A stretch of 64,000 nucleotides of DNA from Burkholderia sp. Nafp2/4-1b. Its GTDB lineage: Bacteria; Pseudomonadota; Gammaproteobacteria; Burkholderiales; Burkholderiaceae. Made by a program: the position numbers and the translations under genes. The notes below the pieces were generated by a model. That model was not told the DNA's origin, did not search any database, and saw only the letters and a program-made list of their open reading frames with translations. Positions 16,593 through 26,015 of the stretch are shown piece after piece (positions within the stretch are counted from its first letter, which is position 1; the number at the start of each line of letters is the position of its first letter). The stretch is taken from the NCBI RefSeq assembly GCF_003635165.1, contig NZ_ML058599.1, positions 1 through 64,000 on the forward strand. Reading direction: 5' to 3'.

Positions 16593-18071
16593 ATGGACTA
16601 TGCGGTCCTGCTATCAACCTTCGAGCGCGAAGCGGGGCTGCGCGCGACTACGCGCATGTCGCAGCAGCAGCGGCTATATGCGTGCCTGCGCGATGCGATC
16701 CTGCGCGGCCGGATCGCCGAAGGTGCGCGGCTCGCCGCGTCGCGCACGCTCGCCGACGAACTCGGCATCGCGCGCAACTCGGTGCTGTACGCGTACGAGC
16801 GGCTTGCGTCGGAAGGGTTCGTGGCCGGCACGCGGCAAGGGACGGTGGTCGCAAGGATGGGCCTGCGCGGTTCGCCGATCACGGCTGCGGTGCCCGCCGA
16901 CGATACGGCGGTGCTGTCGCGACGTATCGTGCAGACGGAGCGCGCGACCAGCGGCCTCGACGAATCGCTGCCGTTCATGCCCGGCGCGCCGGCCGTCGAC
17001 GAATTCCCGCTCGCGCAGTGGCGGCGCTGCATCGAGCGCGCATGGCGCGCGGCCGGCCCGGCGCAGCTGGGCTACCAGCCGGCGGAAGGCGATGCGGTGC
17101 TGCGCGACGCGATCGCCGGCTATCTGCGCGCATCGCGCGGCGTGCGCTGCGACGCCGCGCAGGTGATCGTCACCGACGGCACGCAAGGCGCGCTCGATCT
17201 GTGCGCCCGCGCGCTGGCCGATGCGGGCGACGTCGCGTGGATCGAGAACCCCGGCTACCACGGCGCGCGCAACGCGTTTCTCGCGGCCGACCTGCGCGTC
17301 GAGCCGATCGGCGTCGATGCGCAGGGGCTCGCGCCGCATCCGGACGACTGGCGCGAACGTCCTCCGAAGCTCGTCTACATCACGCCGTCGCACCAGTACC
17401 CGCTCGGCGCGGTGATGAGCCTCGAGCGGCGGCTCGCGCTGATCGCACACGCGCGGGCGGCCGGTGCCTGGATCGTCGAGGACGACTACGACAGCGAGTT
17501 CCGTCACCACGGCACGCCGCTCGCGGCCGTGCAGGGGCTCGCCGACGACGCGCCGGTGATCTACCTCGGCACCTTCAGCAAGGTGATGTTTCCCGCGTTG
17601 CGGCTCGGCTTCATGGTCGTGCCGCCTGCGCTTGCGCAGCCGCTGCGCGATGCGGCCGGCGCGCTGATGCTGCAGGGCCGCGCGGTCGAGCAGCGCGCGC
17701 TCGCGGATTTCATCGATGCCGGGCATTTCACGCGGCATCTGCGGCGCATGCGCCGCGTGTATGCCGAGCGGCGCGACGCACTGCATGACGCGCTGGCGCG
17801 GCGTCTGAGCACACAGTTGACGGTGTCGGGCGGCGCGGGCGGCATGCATCTGTCCGCGCGGCTCGACGTGCCGGTCGCCGACACGGAACTGAGCCGCGTC
17901 GCGCAGGCGCACGGGCTGGTCCTGCGGCCGCTGTCGTCGTTCTGCCTGCCGGGAACCGCGCACGGTTACAACGGGCTCGTGCTCGGCTACGGCGGCGTGC
18001 CGGCTGAGCGGATGGATGCGCTCGCACGGCGGATCGGCGAGATGATCGACCGCGTGCTGGCCGCGCGGTGA
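16593..18071 (+). CDS. MocR/PdxR-family regulator (GntR HTH plus aminotransferase domain)
   Basis: A 492-residue fusion. Residues about 22-90 are a GntR winged helix (LADELGIARNSVLYAYERLA). The rest is a fold-type I aminotransferase-like domain that binds PLP, with VTDGTQGALDL, VEDDYDSEFR and the PLP lysine at about residue 330 in YLGTFSKVMFPALRLG. Such regulators control PLP or amino-acid metabolism genes. The ATG at 16593 has GGAG upstream and starts just before the HTH domain; an earlier in-frame ATG at 16554 has no site. Divergent from the GNAT gene, the probable target. Confidence 0.9.
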   Translation: MDYAVLLSTFEREAGLRATTRMSQQQRLYACLRDAILRGRIAEGARLAASRTLADELGIARNSVLYAYERLASEGFVAGTRQGTVVARMGLRGSPITAAVPADDTAVLSRRIVQTERATSGLDESLPFMPGAPAVDEFPLAQWRRCIERAWRAAGPAQLGYQPAEGDAVLRDAIAGYLRASRGVRCDAAQVIVTDGTQGALDLCARALADAGDVAWIENPGYHGARNAFLAADLRVEPIGVDAQGLAPHPDDWRERPPKLVYITPSHQYPLGAVMSLERRLALIAHARAAGAWIVEDDYDSEFRHHGTPLAAVQGLADDAPVIYLGTFSKVMFPALRLGFMVVPPALAQPLRDAAGALMLQGRAVEQRALADFIDAGHFTRHLRRMRRVYAERRDALHDALARRLSTQLTVSGGAGGMHLSARLDVPVADTELSRVAQAHGLVLRPLSSFCLPGTAHGYNGLVLGYGGVPAERMDALARRIGEMIDRVLAAR

Positions 18072-18129
18072 CGGCCGTCGCGTCGCGGCCGGGCGCGACG
18101 GCCCGCCGATGCGCCGATGCGCGATCCGC

Positions 18130-19167
18130 TTACCCGCGCATCGGCGGATTGAGCCGCGCGAACGCGTCCTGCCGGCGATACGGGAAGTACGGATACGGCG
18201 CTTCGACCGCGCTCGCCGCGTCGAGCTTCGCGACCTGCGCATCGGTCAGCGACCAGCCGACCGCGCCAAGATTCTGGCGCAACTGTTCCTCGTTGCGTGC
18301 GCCGATGATCACAGACGACACGGTCGGGCGCTGCAGCAGCCAGTTCAGCGCGATCTGCGGCACGGTCTTGCCGGTTTCCTCGGCGATCGCGTCGAGTGCA
18401 TCGACCACGTCGTACAGCCGTTCGTCGTCGACCGGCGGCCCGAAGCTCGCCGTGGCGTGCAGGCGGCTGCCTTCGGGCAGCGGCGCGTTGCGGCGAATCT
18501 TGCCGGTGAGCCGGCCCCAGCCGAGCGGGCTCCACACCAGCGCGCCGAGGCCCTGATCCGCACCGAGCGGCATCAGGTCCCACTCGTAGTCGCGGCCGAC
18601 GAGCGAGTAGTAGACCTGGTTCGCGACGTAGCGCGACCAGCCGTGCCGGTCGGCCGCCGCGAGCGATTTCATGATCTGCCAGCCGGCGAAGTTCGATACG
18701 CCGATGTAACGCAGCTTGCCCGCGCGCACCAGGTCGTCCAGCGTCGACATCACTTCCTCGACCGGCGTGGCCGCGTCGAACGCATGAAGCTGCAACAGGT
18801 CGATGTAGTCGGTATCGAGGCGGCGCAGCGCGGCGTCGACCGAGCGGATCAGCCGCGCGCGCGACGTGCCGGCGTCGTTCGGGCCGTCGCCAGTCGGCAG
18901 CGCCGTCTTGGTCGAGATCAGCACCTGGTCGCGCCGGCCGTGGATCGCGGCGCCGAGCACGCGCTCGGATGCGCCGTCGGAATACACGTCGGCCGTGTCG
19001 AACAGGTTCACGCCGGCTTCGAGGCAGATGTCGACCAGGCGGCGCGCTTCGTCGACGCCCGTGTTGCCCCATGCGCCGAACAGCGGGCCGGTGCCTCCGA
19101 ACGTGCCGGCGCCGAAGCTGAGCACGGGAACCTTGAGGCCGGAGCGGCCGAGCGTGCGGTATTCCAT
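18130..19167 (-). CDS. Aldo/keto reductase
   Basis: A 345-residue NADPH-dependent oxidoreductase of the aldo-keto reductase superfamily, Kv-beta/YghZ-like branch. The catalytic tetrad region is visible: Asp and Tyr in NLFDTADVYSDGASE, Lys in LISTKTALPTG, His in YIDLLQLHAFD. The NADP-binding end is SSVIIGARNEEQLRQNLGA. It probably reduces aldehydes or ketones. AAAGGA precedes the ATG. It is divergent from a LysR-type gene across 129 bases, the likely regulator. Confidence 0.92.
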   Translation of the reverse strand: MEYRTLGRSGLKVPVLSFGAGTFGGTGPLFGAWGNTGVDEARRLVDICLEAGVNLFDTADVYSDGASERVLGAAIHGRRDQVLISTKTALPTGDGPNDAGTSRARLIRSVDAALRRLDTDYIDLLQLHAFDAATPVEEVMSTLDDLVRAGKLRYIGVSNFAGWQIMKSLAAADRHGWSRYVANQVYYSLVGRDYEWDLMPLGADQGLGALVWSPLGWGRLTGKIRRNAPLPEGSRLHATASFGPPVDDERLYDVVDALDAIAEETGKTVPQIALNWLLQRPTVSSVIIGARNEEQLRQNLGAVGWSLTDAQVAKLDAASAVEAPYPYFPYRRQDAFARLNPPMRG

Positions 19168-19296
19168 GTCGGATCCTTTCGTGATGGAGAGGGCGGCGCG
19201 TGCGGGATACGTGCCCGATCTGGATTCACTGTAACGCTTGCAGTACGTCCGGATAATTGGGCAGACTTCGAAAATATCCTTCGGAGAAGGCGAATA

Positions 19297-20181
19297 ATGC
19301 TGCTCGATAACCTCGCGCTGTTCCTGCGCATCGTCGAGAAAGGCGGACTGGCGGCGGCCGGCCGCGAGGTCGGGCTGTCGCCGGCCACGGTGTCCGAGCG
19401 GCTGGCGGCGCTCGAGCGCTACTACGGCGCGGCGCTGCTCACGCGCACGACCCGCGCGATCAGCCTGACCGACGAAGGCCGCACGCTGGTCGAGGGCGCA
19501 CGGCGCCTGCTCGCCGAGGCCGACGAGCTCGAAAGCCGCGTGCGGCTCGGCGCGCAGACGCTGTCGGGGCCCGTGCGGCTGAGTGCGCCGGCCGATCTCG
19601 GGCAGGCGCGCGTCGTGCCCGTGGTCGACGCGTTCCTGGCCGAGCATCCGGGCGTCACGGTCGACCTGCATCTCGGCGACGGCTACGTCGATCTCGTCGG
19701 GCAGGGGCTCGATTTCGCGATCCGGCGCGGCACGCTCGCGGACAGCGCGCTGCACAGCCGCTCGCTTGGCCGCTCGCGTCGGGTGGTGTGCGCCGCGCCG
19801 CGGTATCTGGCCGCGCATGGCACGCCGCGGCATCCGGACGAACTCGCCGCGCACGACTGCATCGTGATGCGCTTCGGCCAGGAGCGGTATGCCGAATGGC
19901 CGTTCCGCATCGACGATGCGCCGAAGCGCGTGACGGTGCGCGGCCGGCGCGTGGCCAACGACGGCGCGCTCGTGCGTGCGTGGTGCATCGCGGGGCATGG
20001 GATCGCGCTGAAGTCGCTGCTCGACGTCGAGCAGGATGTGGCGTCCGGCGCGCTGGTCGAAATCCTGCGCGACTTCTCGCCGGGCGAGGTCGACCTGCAG
20101 ATCGTCTATCCGGGCGGTGCCGTGCAACCGCGGCGCGTACGGGCGCTGATCGAGCGGTTGGCGCAGGCGCTGGCGGTGTAG
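19297..20181 (+). CDS. LysR-family transcriptional regulator
   Basis: A 294-residue LysR regulator: N-terminal winged helix (residues 2-60, AAAGREVGLSPATVSERLAA) and a C-terminal substrate-binding domain. The HTH is like the CrgA/AaeR-type members that regulate a neighbouring oxidoreductase. GGAGAAGG precedes the ATG at 19297. It is divergent from the aldo/keto reductase gene, which it probably controls. Confidence 0.92.
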   Translation: MLLDNLALFLRIVEKGGLAAAGREVGLSPATVSERLAALERYYGAALLTRTTRAISLTDEGRTLVEGARRLLAEADELESRVRLGAQTLSGPVRLSAPADLGQARVVPVVDAFLAEHPGVTVDLHLGDGYVDLVGQGLDFAIRRGTLADSALHSRSLGRSRRVVCAAPRYLAAHGTPRHPDELAAHDCIVMRFGQERYAEWPFRIDDAPKRVTVRGRRVANDGALVRAWCIAGHGIALKSLLDVEQDVASGALVEILRDFSPGEVDLQIVYPGGAVQPRRVRALIERLAQALAV

Positions 20182-20371
20182 TGAGCGCAAGCCGATTGCG
20201 GCGCGCACCGAGGTTCGTTCGTGTCCACTCCGACGCGATGACGTCGAACGGGATGCAGTCGCGAACCCGGCCGCATCGACCGCGGCCGCGAACGCATGCA
20301 TGGCCCGGCCATCCGGTTGCCCACGTTTCGTCATTTAGCTAATATTCGAAACGTTAAACGAGGCCGAACCC

Positions 20372-20671
20372 ATGGACGACGTCACCCGCATCAGCGCACT
20401 CGCCAACGAAAGCCGCCTGGCCGTGATGCGCTGGCTCAAGCAGCCGCGCCGGCATTTCCCGCCGCAGCCGCACGGCGATTTCGACGAACTGGGCGTGTGC
20501 TGCACCTACATCACCGAAAAGCTCGGTATCGCGCCGGCCACGACCACGCGCCACATGCGCATCCTCGCGGATGCCGGGCTCGTGCAGGCCACGCGCGTCG
20601 GCAAGTTCACGTACTACAAGCGGATCGACGATGCGCTGCATCAGTTGGGCCGCGATCTCCTGCAACTCTGA
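20372..20671 (+). CDS. ArsR-family small winged-helix regulator
   Basis: A 99-residue ArsR-type repressor. The helix-turn-helix is TEKLGIAPATTTRHMRILAD, with the beta wing VQATRVGKFTYYKR. Just before the recognition helices is a Cys-Cys pair in LGVCCTYI, a candidate redox or metal-sensing site. The start ATG lies after an AT-rich stretch centred on TTCGAA (about 20348), a possible operator. The stop is 20 bases from the following PLP-decarboxylase gene, so the two form an operon and the regulator probably controls it. Confidence 0.85.
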   Translation: MDDVTRISALANESRLAVMRWLKQPRRHFPPQPHGDFDELGVCCTYITEKLGIAPATTTRHMRILADAGLVQATRVGKFTYYKRIDDALHQLGRDLLQL

Positions 20672-20691
20672 CCTTCACAGAGGCAATCGAC

Positions 20692-22044
20692 ATGGATGAA
20701 CTCGCCCTGCTGGCCGACGCCGACCGGCGCGCGCACGCGTATCTCGCCGCCGTGAACGAACGCCGCGCGTATCCGGACGCAGCCGCGCTCGCCGGCCTCG
20801 CCGCATTCGACGAGCCGCTGCCCGACACGGGCCACCCGGCCGACGACGTGCTGCGCCTGCTCGACACGCGCGGCACGCCCGCGACCGTCGCATCGAACGG
20901 CCCGAACTACTTCGGCTTCGTGATCGGCGCGACGCTGCCGGCGGCGGCAGCGGCCGAGCGGCTGATGCTCGCGTGGGACCAGTGCGCGTCGTCGTTCGCG
21001 AATTCGCCGGTGGCCGCGACGATCGAGCGGCAGGCCGCACGCTGGGTCGTCGACGTGCTCGGCCTGCCCGAAGGCAGCGCGGTCGGCTTCGGCACGAGCG
21101 CGACGGCCTGCACGCTCGTCGCGCTGGTTGCCGCGCGGCGTGCGCTGCTCGCGCGCAAGGGCTGGGATGTCGACGAAGACGGGCTGATCGGCGCGCCCGA
21201 GGTCAAGGTCGTGCTCTCCGAGCTCGCGCACATCACGGTGAAGAAGGCGCTGCGCGTGCTCGGTTTCGGGATGAAGCGCCTGATCGTCGCGCCGGTCGAT
21301 GCGCACGGCCGGATCGATCCCGCGCAATTGCCGTCGCTCGACGACCTGACGATCCTGTGCGTGCAGGCCGGCGAAGTGAACACCGGCGAATTCGATCCGT
21401 TCGCGGCGCTGATTCCGCCCGCGCAGGCCGCCGGCGCGTGGGTGCACGTGGACGGCGCGTTCGGGCTGTGGGCGCGCGCGTCGTCGAAGCGCGCGCTGAC
21501 CGACGGCATCGACGGCGCGGACAGCTGGACGACCGACGGTCACAAGTGGCTCAACACGCCGTACGATGGCGCGATGGTGATCTGCCGCGACGCAGCCGCG
21601 CTCGCGACCGCGATGAACAGCGATGCCGTCTACCTGAGCGGCGCGCACGACGCGCAGAAGAACCTCAATCTCGAATTCTCGCGGCGCGCGCGCGGCATTC
21701 CGGTGTGGGCCGCGCTGCGCGCGCTCGGCCGCGCCGGGGTGGCGACGATGGTCGAGCGGCATTGTGCGCAGGCGCAGCGCGTCGCGGACGGCCTGCGCGC
21801 GGCCGGCTACGACGTGCTGAACCGTGTCGTGCTGAACCAGGTGCTGGTGCGCGCCGGCACCGACGACGAGACGCTCGCGATCCTTCAGGCCGCGCAGGAT
21901 TCAGGCGAGGTATGGTTCGGGCAGACCGTGTGGCAGGGGCGGACGGCGTTCCGGATCAGCGTGTCGTCGTGGCGCACCGAGGACGAGCACATCGATCGTC
22001 TCGTCGCGTTGCTGACGAAGCTGCGCGGCGTGCACGTGGGCTGA
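20692..22044 (+). CDS. PLP-dependent decarboxylase/aminotransferase-like protein
   Basis: A 450-residue fold-type I PLP enzyme of the group II decarboxylase type (aromatic-L-amino-acid or glutamate decarboxylase superfamily). Visible are the cofactor region VGFGTSATACTLVAL, the Asp in GAWVHVDGAFGLWARA and the PLP lysine (about residue 285) in TTDGHKWLNTPYDGA. The substrate cannot be assigned. AGAGG precedes the ATG. It follows the ArsR-type gene by 20 bases and shares its operon. Confidence 0.88.
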   Translation: MDELALLADADRRAHAYLAAVNERRAYPDAAALAGLAAFDEPLPDTGHPADDVLRLLDTRGTPATVASNGPNYFGFVIGATLPAAAAAERLMLAWDQCASSFANSPVAATIERQAARWVVDVLGLPEGSAVGFGTSATACTLVALVAARRALLARKGWDVDEDGLIGAPEVKVVLSELAHITVKKALRVLGFGMKRLIVAPVDAHGRIDPAQLPSLDDLTILCVQAGEVNTGEFDPFAALIPPAQAAGAWVHVDGAFGLWARASSKRALTDGIDGADSWTTDGHKWLNTPYDGAMVICRDAAALATAMNSDAVYLSGAHDAQKNLNLEFSRRARGIPVWAALRALGRAGVATMVERHCAQAQRVADGLRAAGYDVLNRVVLNQVLVRAGTDDETLAILQAAQDSGEVWFGQTVWQGRTAFRISVSSWRTEDEHIDRLVALLTKLRGVHVG

Positions 22045-22314
22045 CTCGCGTCAGCGGCGCGCGCGTGTCCCGTGCAGGGCGGCCCTGAGCCACAACGATG
22101 CCGAGGATGCCGATGCGGCGCGCCTCGCGCAACGCGCGTCGGCGCTGGCGCACCTGCCGGCCGATTGCGCGCGGTAGCGGGGCGTGTCGATGTGCGTCGG
22201 CGTGCAGCGCCGCCTTTCTCGTCCGCGCGAAAATGTCGGACAATGGCGCGGCATGCGCGCCGCGCCGGCGCGGGCGGCGCATTCAACCGCTGCATTCACG
22301 CTGACGAGATCCCC

Positions 22315-22782
22315 ATGTCCACGACACCTCCCCGGGAACTGCTGAAAGCCGCCGACATCGCGAAGATGGAACCGACGCGCGCGGTGCATTCACTGAATCC
22401 CAATGCCGTTCGCCTCAAACGACAACTCAGCGACCTGACCGGCCTCACGCAAATCGGCGCTCATTTGCTCACGCTGCTGCCCGGTCACGAATCGTCCGAA
22501 TATCACCGTCACCTGTACGAGGAAGAATGCGTGTACGTGCTGTCCGGCACGGGCACCGTCACGATCGGCGAGCGCCGCCACGACGTCGGGCCGGGCGATT
22601 TTCTCGGCTTCGCGCGCGGCGGCGAAGCGCACGTGCTCGAGAATACGGGCAATGCGCCGCTCGAACTGCTGATCATGGGCCAGCGCCTCGAGCACGATGT
22701 TTGCGAATACCCGCGCATCGGCAAGCGGCTTCATGTCGCCGGAGCGCTCGAGGATTTCGTCGAGCTACCCAAACAGCCGTAG
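22315..22782 (+). CDS. Cupin-domain protein
   Basis: A 155-residue single-cupin protein. The metal-binding motif is visible: HESSEYHRHLYEEECVYVLSG followed by GDFLGFARGGEAH. Small proteins of this kind may be dioxygenases, isomerases or sensors; none can be assigned. It lies 270 bases after the PLP enzyme, in the same direction, but the gap makes a separate promoter likely. No gene is seen in that gap. Confidence 0.8.
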   Translation: MSTTPPRELLKAADIAKMEPTRAVHSLNPNAVRLKRQLSDLTGLTQIGAHLLTLLPGHESSEYHRHLYEEECVYVLSGTGTVTIGERRHDVGPGDFLGFARGGEAHVLENTGNAPLELLIMGQRLEHDVCEYPRIGKRLHVAGALEDFVELPKQP

Positions 22783-22850
22783 GCCGCACGTATCCGCATC
22801 GACCGTCGTCGCGCTTATGATGCGGAAATACCACCGACAGGATCCCCGCC

Positions 22851-23684
22851 ATGGACGCGCCGCATCCGCCGATGAATGCCCCGGTTTCCGAGATGGAAGC
22901 CGACACGGAACCCGACACCGAAACCGTCGCCGAGCCGCGCGCGTCGCGTGTGCAGCGGCCGGTTGCGCTCGTCACCGGCTCGACGTCGGGGATCGGCGCG
23001 GCCATTGCGCGGCGCCTGGCCGCGGACGGCTACGCGGTGATCCTGCATTCGCGCAGCTCTGCCGAGACCGGCCGCGCGATGGCGCGGGAGCTCGGTGCGG
23101 CCTACGTGCAGGCCGATCTCGCGGACGATGCGCAGCGCGTGCGGCTGATCCGCGACGCACGCGCGGTGCACGGGCGACTCGACGTGCTGATCAACAATGC
23201 GGGCGCAAGCCGCGTGATTCCGCATGACGATCTCGCCGCCGCGACGCCGGACGTGTGGCGCGAGATGCACGAGATCAACGTGATCGCACCGTTTCGGCTC
23301 GTCGCCGAAGCGCAGCCCGCGCTGCTCGAAGCGGCGTCGAGCGGGCGCGCCGGGTGCGTGATCAACGTCAGCTCGCATGCGGGCGTGCGGCCGAAGGGTG
23401 CGTCGATTCCGTATGCGGCGGCGAAGGCCGCGCTTAATCACACGACGCGCTTGCTGGCGCGCACGCTGGCGCCGGCGATTCGCGTCAACGCGGTCGCGCC
23501 GGGGCTCGTCGATACGCCCCTCACTGCGGACTGGACCGAAGCGCAGCAGCTCTGGCGCGAGCGCGCGCCGATGCGCCGGGCGGCCACGCCGGACGACGTC
23601 GCGCAGACGGTCGCGATGCTCGTCGCGTCCGATTACGTGACCGGCGAGATCGTGATGCTCGACGGGGGAATGAACCTGACTTGA
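22851..23684 (+). CDS. Short-chain dehydrogenase/reductase
   Basis: A 277-residue classical SDR. After an acidic 35-residue N-terminal tail comes the NAD(P)-binding TGSTSGIGAAIARRLA, then NNAGAS, the catalytic Ser in INVSSHAG and the Tyr-x-x-x-Lys pair in IPYAAAKAAL. The substrate is unknown; the general form is like FabG or glucose dehydrogenase relatives. It follows the cupin gene by 68 bases, possibly in one unit. Confidence 0.9.
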   Translation: MDAPHPPMNAPVSEMEADTEPDTETVAEPRASRVQRPVALVTGSTSGIGAAIARRLAADGYAVILHSRSSAETGRAMARELGAAYVQADLADDAQRVRLIRDARAVHGRLDVLINNAGASRVIPHDDLAAATPDVWREMHEINVIAPFRLVAEAQPALLEAASSGRAGCVINVSSHAGVRPKGASIPYAAAKAALNHTTRLLARTLAPAIRVNAVAPGLVDTPLTADWTEAQQLWRERAPMRRAATPDDVAQTVAMLVASDYVTGEIVMLDGGMNLT

Positions 23685-23833
23685 CCCGGACGGTTGCGGG
23701 GGCCGCGACGTCAGTGCGGTTGAGGCAGCAACGCGCTACGGCCTCGTATCGGCCTCACATGGGCGTCATGCGCCGGCGGGGAAACCGGCTGCCGGCTTCG
23801 CTGCTCGCCGCTCACCGCTCGCGGATTCCGCAT

Positions 23834-24613
23834 TCAAGCGAGGTTCGACCGCAGCCGCGCGAGCGCCTGGTCATGCGTGCGTTCGAACTTCAGCGGCGTG
23901 ACCGCGATATAGCCTTCGCCGAGCGCGACCGTCTCCGAATCCGCGTCGTCATCGCGCGGTGCGCGCGTGAGCTTCAGCCAGTGGTATTCGATGTCGCGCG
24001 GATCGCGCCCGGACACGATGTCGACGCCTTGCAGCGTGCCGGCGCCCTGGTTCGTCACCTTCAGGCCGCGCACGTCGTCGGCCGGCCGCGCCGGGAAATT
24101 CACGTTGAGGCATGCGTCGCTGTCCCAGCCGGCTGCGACGAGCCGCCGAATCACGTCCGGCGCGTGCGTGCGCGCCGTATCCCACGGCACCGCGTTACGT
24201 TCGCTGAACGCCTGGCTCAGCGCGATGGCCGGCACGCCGACCAGCATGCTCGTCATTGCGGCGCCAACCGTGCCGGAGAACACCGTCTCGGTGCCGAGGT
24301 TCGCACCGCGATTCACGCCGGACAGCACGAAGTCGGGTCGCGCACCCTTCATCAAATGGCTGACCGCGATCGCGACGCAATCGCCGGGCGTGCCGCGCAC
24401 GGCGAAGCGGCGCTCGCCCTTGCGATGCACGCGCAGCGGTTCGTGCAGGCTCAGCGAGTGCGACGTGCCGCTCTGGTCTTCCGCCGGCGCGACGATCCAC
24501 ACTTCGCGCGCCAGTTGCGTGGCGACCTGTTCGAGCACTTCAAGGCCGGGGGCGTCGATGCCGTCGTCGTTGGTGAGCAGGACGCGGTCGAACAGCGGGC
24601 GGGTTTCTTGCAT
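23834..24613 (-). CDS. surE: 5'/3'-nucleotidase SurE (second-type)
   Basis: A 259-residue member of the SurE family, metal-dependent phosphatases acting on 5'- and 3'-nucleoside monophosphates. The metal site is visible: LLTNDDGIDAPGL with the Asp-Asp, the Ser in PAEDQSGTSHS, and the Asn in LSGVNRGANLG. The main surE of Burkholderia lies elsewhere beside rpoS/pcm as I recall, so this is probably a paralogue. The upstream 150 bases contain short GAGCT and GTGCC repeats and the palindrome GCTGAGCTCAGC (24722-24733). Confidence 0.92.
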   Translation of the reverse strand: MQETRPLFDRVLLTNDDGIDAPGLEVLEQVATQLAREVWIVAPAEDQSGTSHSLSLHEPLRVHRKGERRFAVRGTPGDCVAIAVSHLMKGARPDFVLSGVNRGANLGTETVFSGTVGAAMTSMLVGVPAIALSQAFSERNAVPWDTARTHAPDVIRRLVAAGWDSDACLNVNFPARPADDVRGLKVTNQGAGTLQGVDIVSGRDPRDIEYHWLKLTRAPRDDDADSETVALGEGYIAVTPLKFERTHDQALARLRSNLA

Positions 24614-24772
24614 CGGGACGATCCTCGCAGGGTGGCGATGGGAGGGGAAAGGCATCGCGGGTACACCCGCAAGGCTAGCATCCCGTCGCGGCGTGTGTCG
24701 TGTCGAGCTGTGCCGAGCTGAGCTGAGCTCAGCCGTGCCGTGCCGTGACGCGCGGCGCGGCGCGCGGATGCG

Positions 24773-24797
24773 AAAACGGGCGCATCGTGCGCCCGTT
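24773..24797 (-). terminator. Rho-independent terminator after azlD
   Basis: A 9-bp stem, ACGGGCGCA with TGCGCCCGT and a 3-base loop, is followed on the minus strand by TTTT. It lies 70 bases downstream of azlD and separates it from surE. Confidence 0.75.
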
Positions 24798-24866
24798 CCC
24801 GGCTTCGAAAAGCCGCCCATACGGCGGGTGGGAACCGCGTTGCCCGCGTTCCCGGCGTCGCCCGCG

Positions 24867-25169
24867 TTAGCCGAGCAGATGCCGCAGCAAGCCGGCCGAC
24901 ACGACGCCGACGATGACGGTCGGCAGGATCGACAGGCGCGTCGCCGCGATCAGCGTGACGGCGAGCGCGAGCAGGTCGGCGGGGCGCGTCGACACGAACG
25001 CCGGCGCGATCACCGAGATCAGCACGCAACCGGGCACGTTCTCCATCACCGATGCCATCCGCGGGCTCAGCGTGCGGTTGCGCAGCAGCACGTAGCCGAG
25101 CACGCGCGACAGGTAGGTCGTCGACGCCATCAACACGATGGTCGCGACCGTCGCGAAATCAGGCAGCAT
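24867..25169 (-). CDS. azlD: AzlD-family small subunit of branched-chain amino-acid exporter
   Basis: A 100-residue, very hydrophobic protein with three or four membrane segments and the family-typical N-terminus FATVATIVLMASTTYLSRVL. It is the small partner of AzlC (the LIV-E exporter of branched-chain amino acids, also YgaZH). Its ATG lies inside the end of azlC (11-base overlap), so the two are coupled. Confidence 0.9.
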   Translation of the reverse strand: MLPDFATVATIVLMASTTYLSRVLGYVLLRNRTLSPRMASVMENVPGCVLISVIAPAFVSTRPADLLALAVTLIAATRLSILPTVIVGVVSAGLLRHLLG

Positions 25170-25896
25170 CGCGCGGCTCCCACAGCAGCGCAGCGATCAG
25201 CCCCGCGCACGCGCCGGCCGCGACATACCATGCGCCGGGCACGGCCAGGTGCGTGGCGGCCGCGACGACGAGGCTCACGAACCACGGGCGGCTCGCGCGC
25301 ATGCCTTTCCACATGCCGCGCAGCAGCACCAGAAACACGGCCGTAAACGCCATGTCGAAGCCGTACTGCTCGACGTTGCCGATCGTCGGGCCGACTGCTG
25401 CGCCGAGGGTCGTCATCGAAATCCACGTCAGGTAGAGCCCGGAACAGACGCCGGCGTAATACGGGACGCTGATGTGCGTGGCCGCGCGCGAGCGCGCGTC
25501 GGCGAGCGACATCGCCCAGCTCTCGTCACACATGAAGAACAGCGCGGCGAACGCGCGGCGGCGCGGCAGACGCCGGATGTACGGCGCGAACGCCGCACCC
25601 ATCAAGATGTGGCGCGAATTCACGAGGAACGACATCGCGACGATCAGCGCGATGTGCGGCGGCGACGTCCACAGATGGATCGCCGCGAATTCCGAACCGC
25701 CGCCGAAGTTCAGGCCCGTCATCATCGGGACCTCGAACAGGCTCAGACCTTTTTGCGCGGCCTGCGCGCCGAGTACCAGCGCGAACGGCACGAAACCCAG
25801 CATGACGGGCAGCGCCGCGCGCAATCCGCGACCCATCTCGGCGACATAGGCGGGCTTGTCGCGAAGCCCGGACGACGTTGAAACGCTACTGCTCAT
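25159..25896 (-). CDS. azlC: AzlC-family branched-chain amino-acid exporter
   Basis: A 245-residue inner-membrane protein with several membrane segments and the family region LNFGGGSEFAAIHLW followed by MSFLVNSRHILMGAAFAPYI. With AzlD it exports branched-chain amino acids or analogues. The ATG at 25896 is set by a near-perfect ribosome site (AAGGAGGAG). It is divergent from an Lrp-family gene, which is the expected regulator, as in the Bacillus azl locus. Confidence 0.92.
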   Translation of the reverse strand: MSSSVSTSSGLRDKPAYVAEMGRGLRAALPVMLGFVPFALVLGAQAAQKGLSLFEVPMMTGLNFGGGSEFAAIHLWTSPPHIALIVAMSFLVNSRHILMGAAFAPYIRRLPRRRAFAALFFMCDESWAMSLADARSRAATHISVPYYAGVCSGLYLTWISMTTLGAAVGPTIGNVEQYGFDMAFTAVFLVLLRGMWKGMRASRPWFVSLVVAAATHLAVPGAWYVAAGACAGLIAALLWEPRDAA

Positions 25897-25963
25897 TACT
25901 CCTCCTTCGGGGAGTAGGATTGTCTGCTTTTTTGACTCGAATCGGGTTGCGTTGCGGACCAAG

Positions 25964-25975
25964 ATTCTGGAGAAT
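25964..25975. promoter_or_regulatory. Inverted repeat in the azlC/Lrp intergenic region
   Basis: ATTCT-GG-AGAAT lies in the AT-rich 119-base region between the divergent azlC and Lrp-type genes. Symmetrical AT-rich sites are typical for Lrp-family operators; the match is by position and shape only. Confidence 0.45.
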
Positions 25976-26015
25976 TTGGCATTGAACGAGTGATTTGCGA
26001 TTTTTTTGGAATTCG

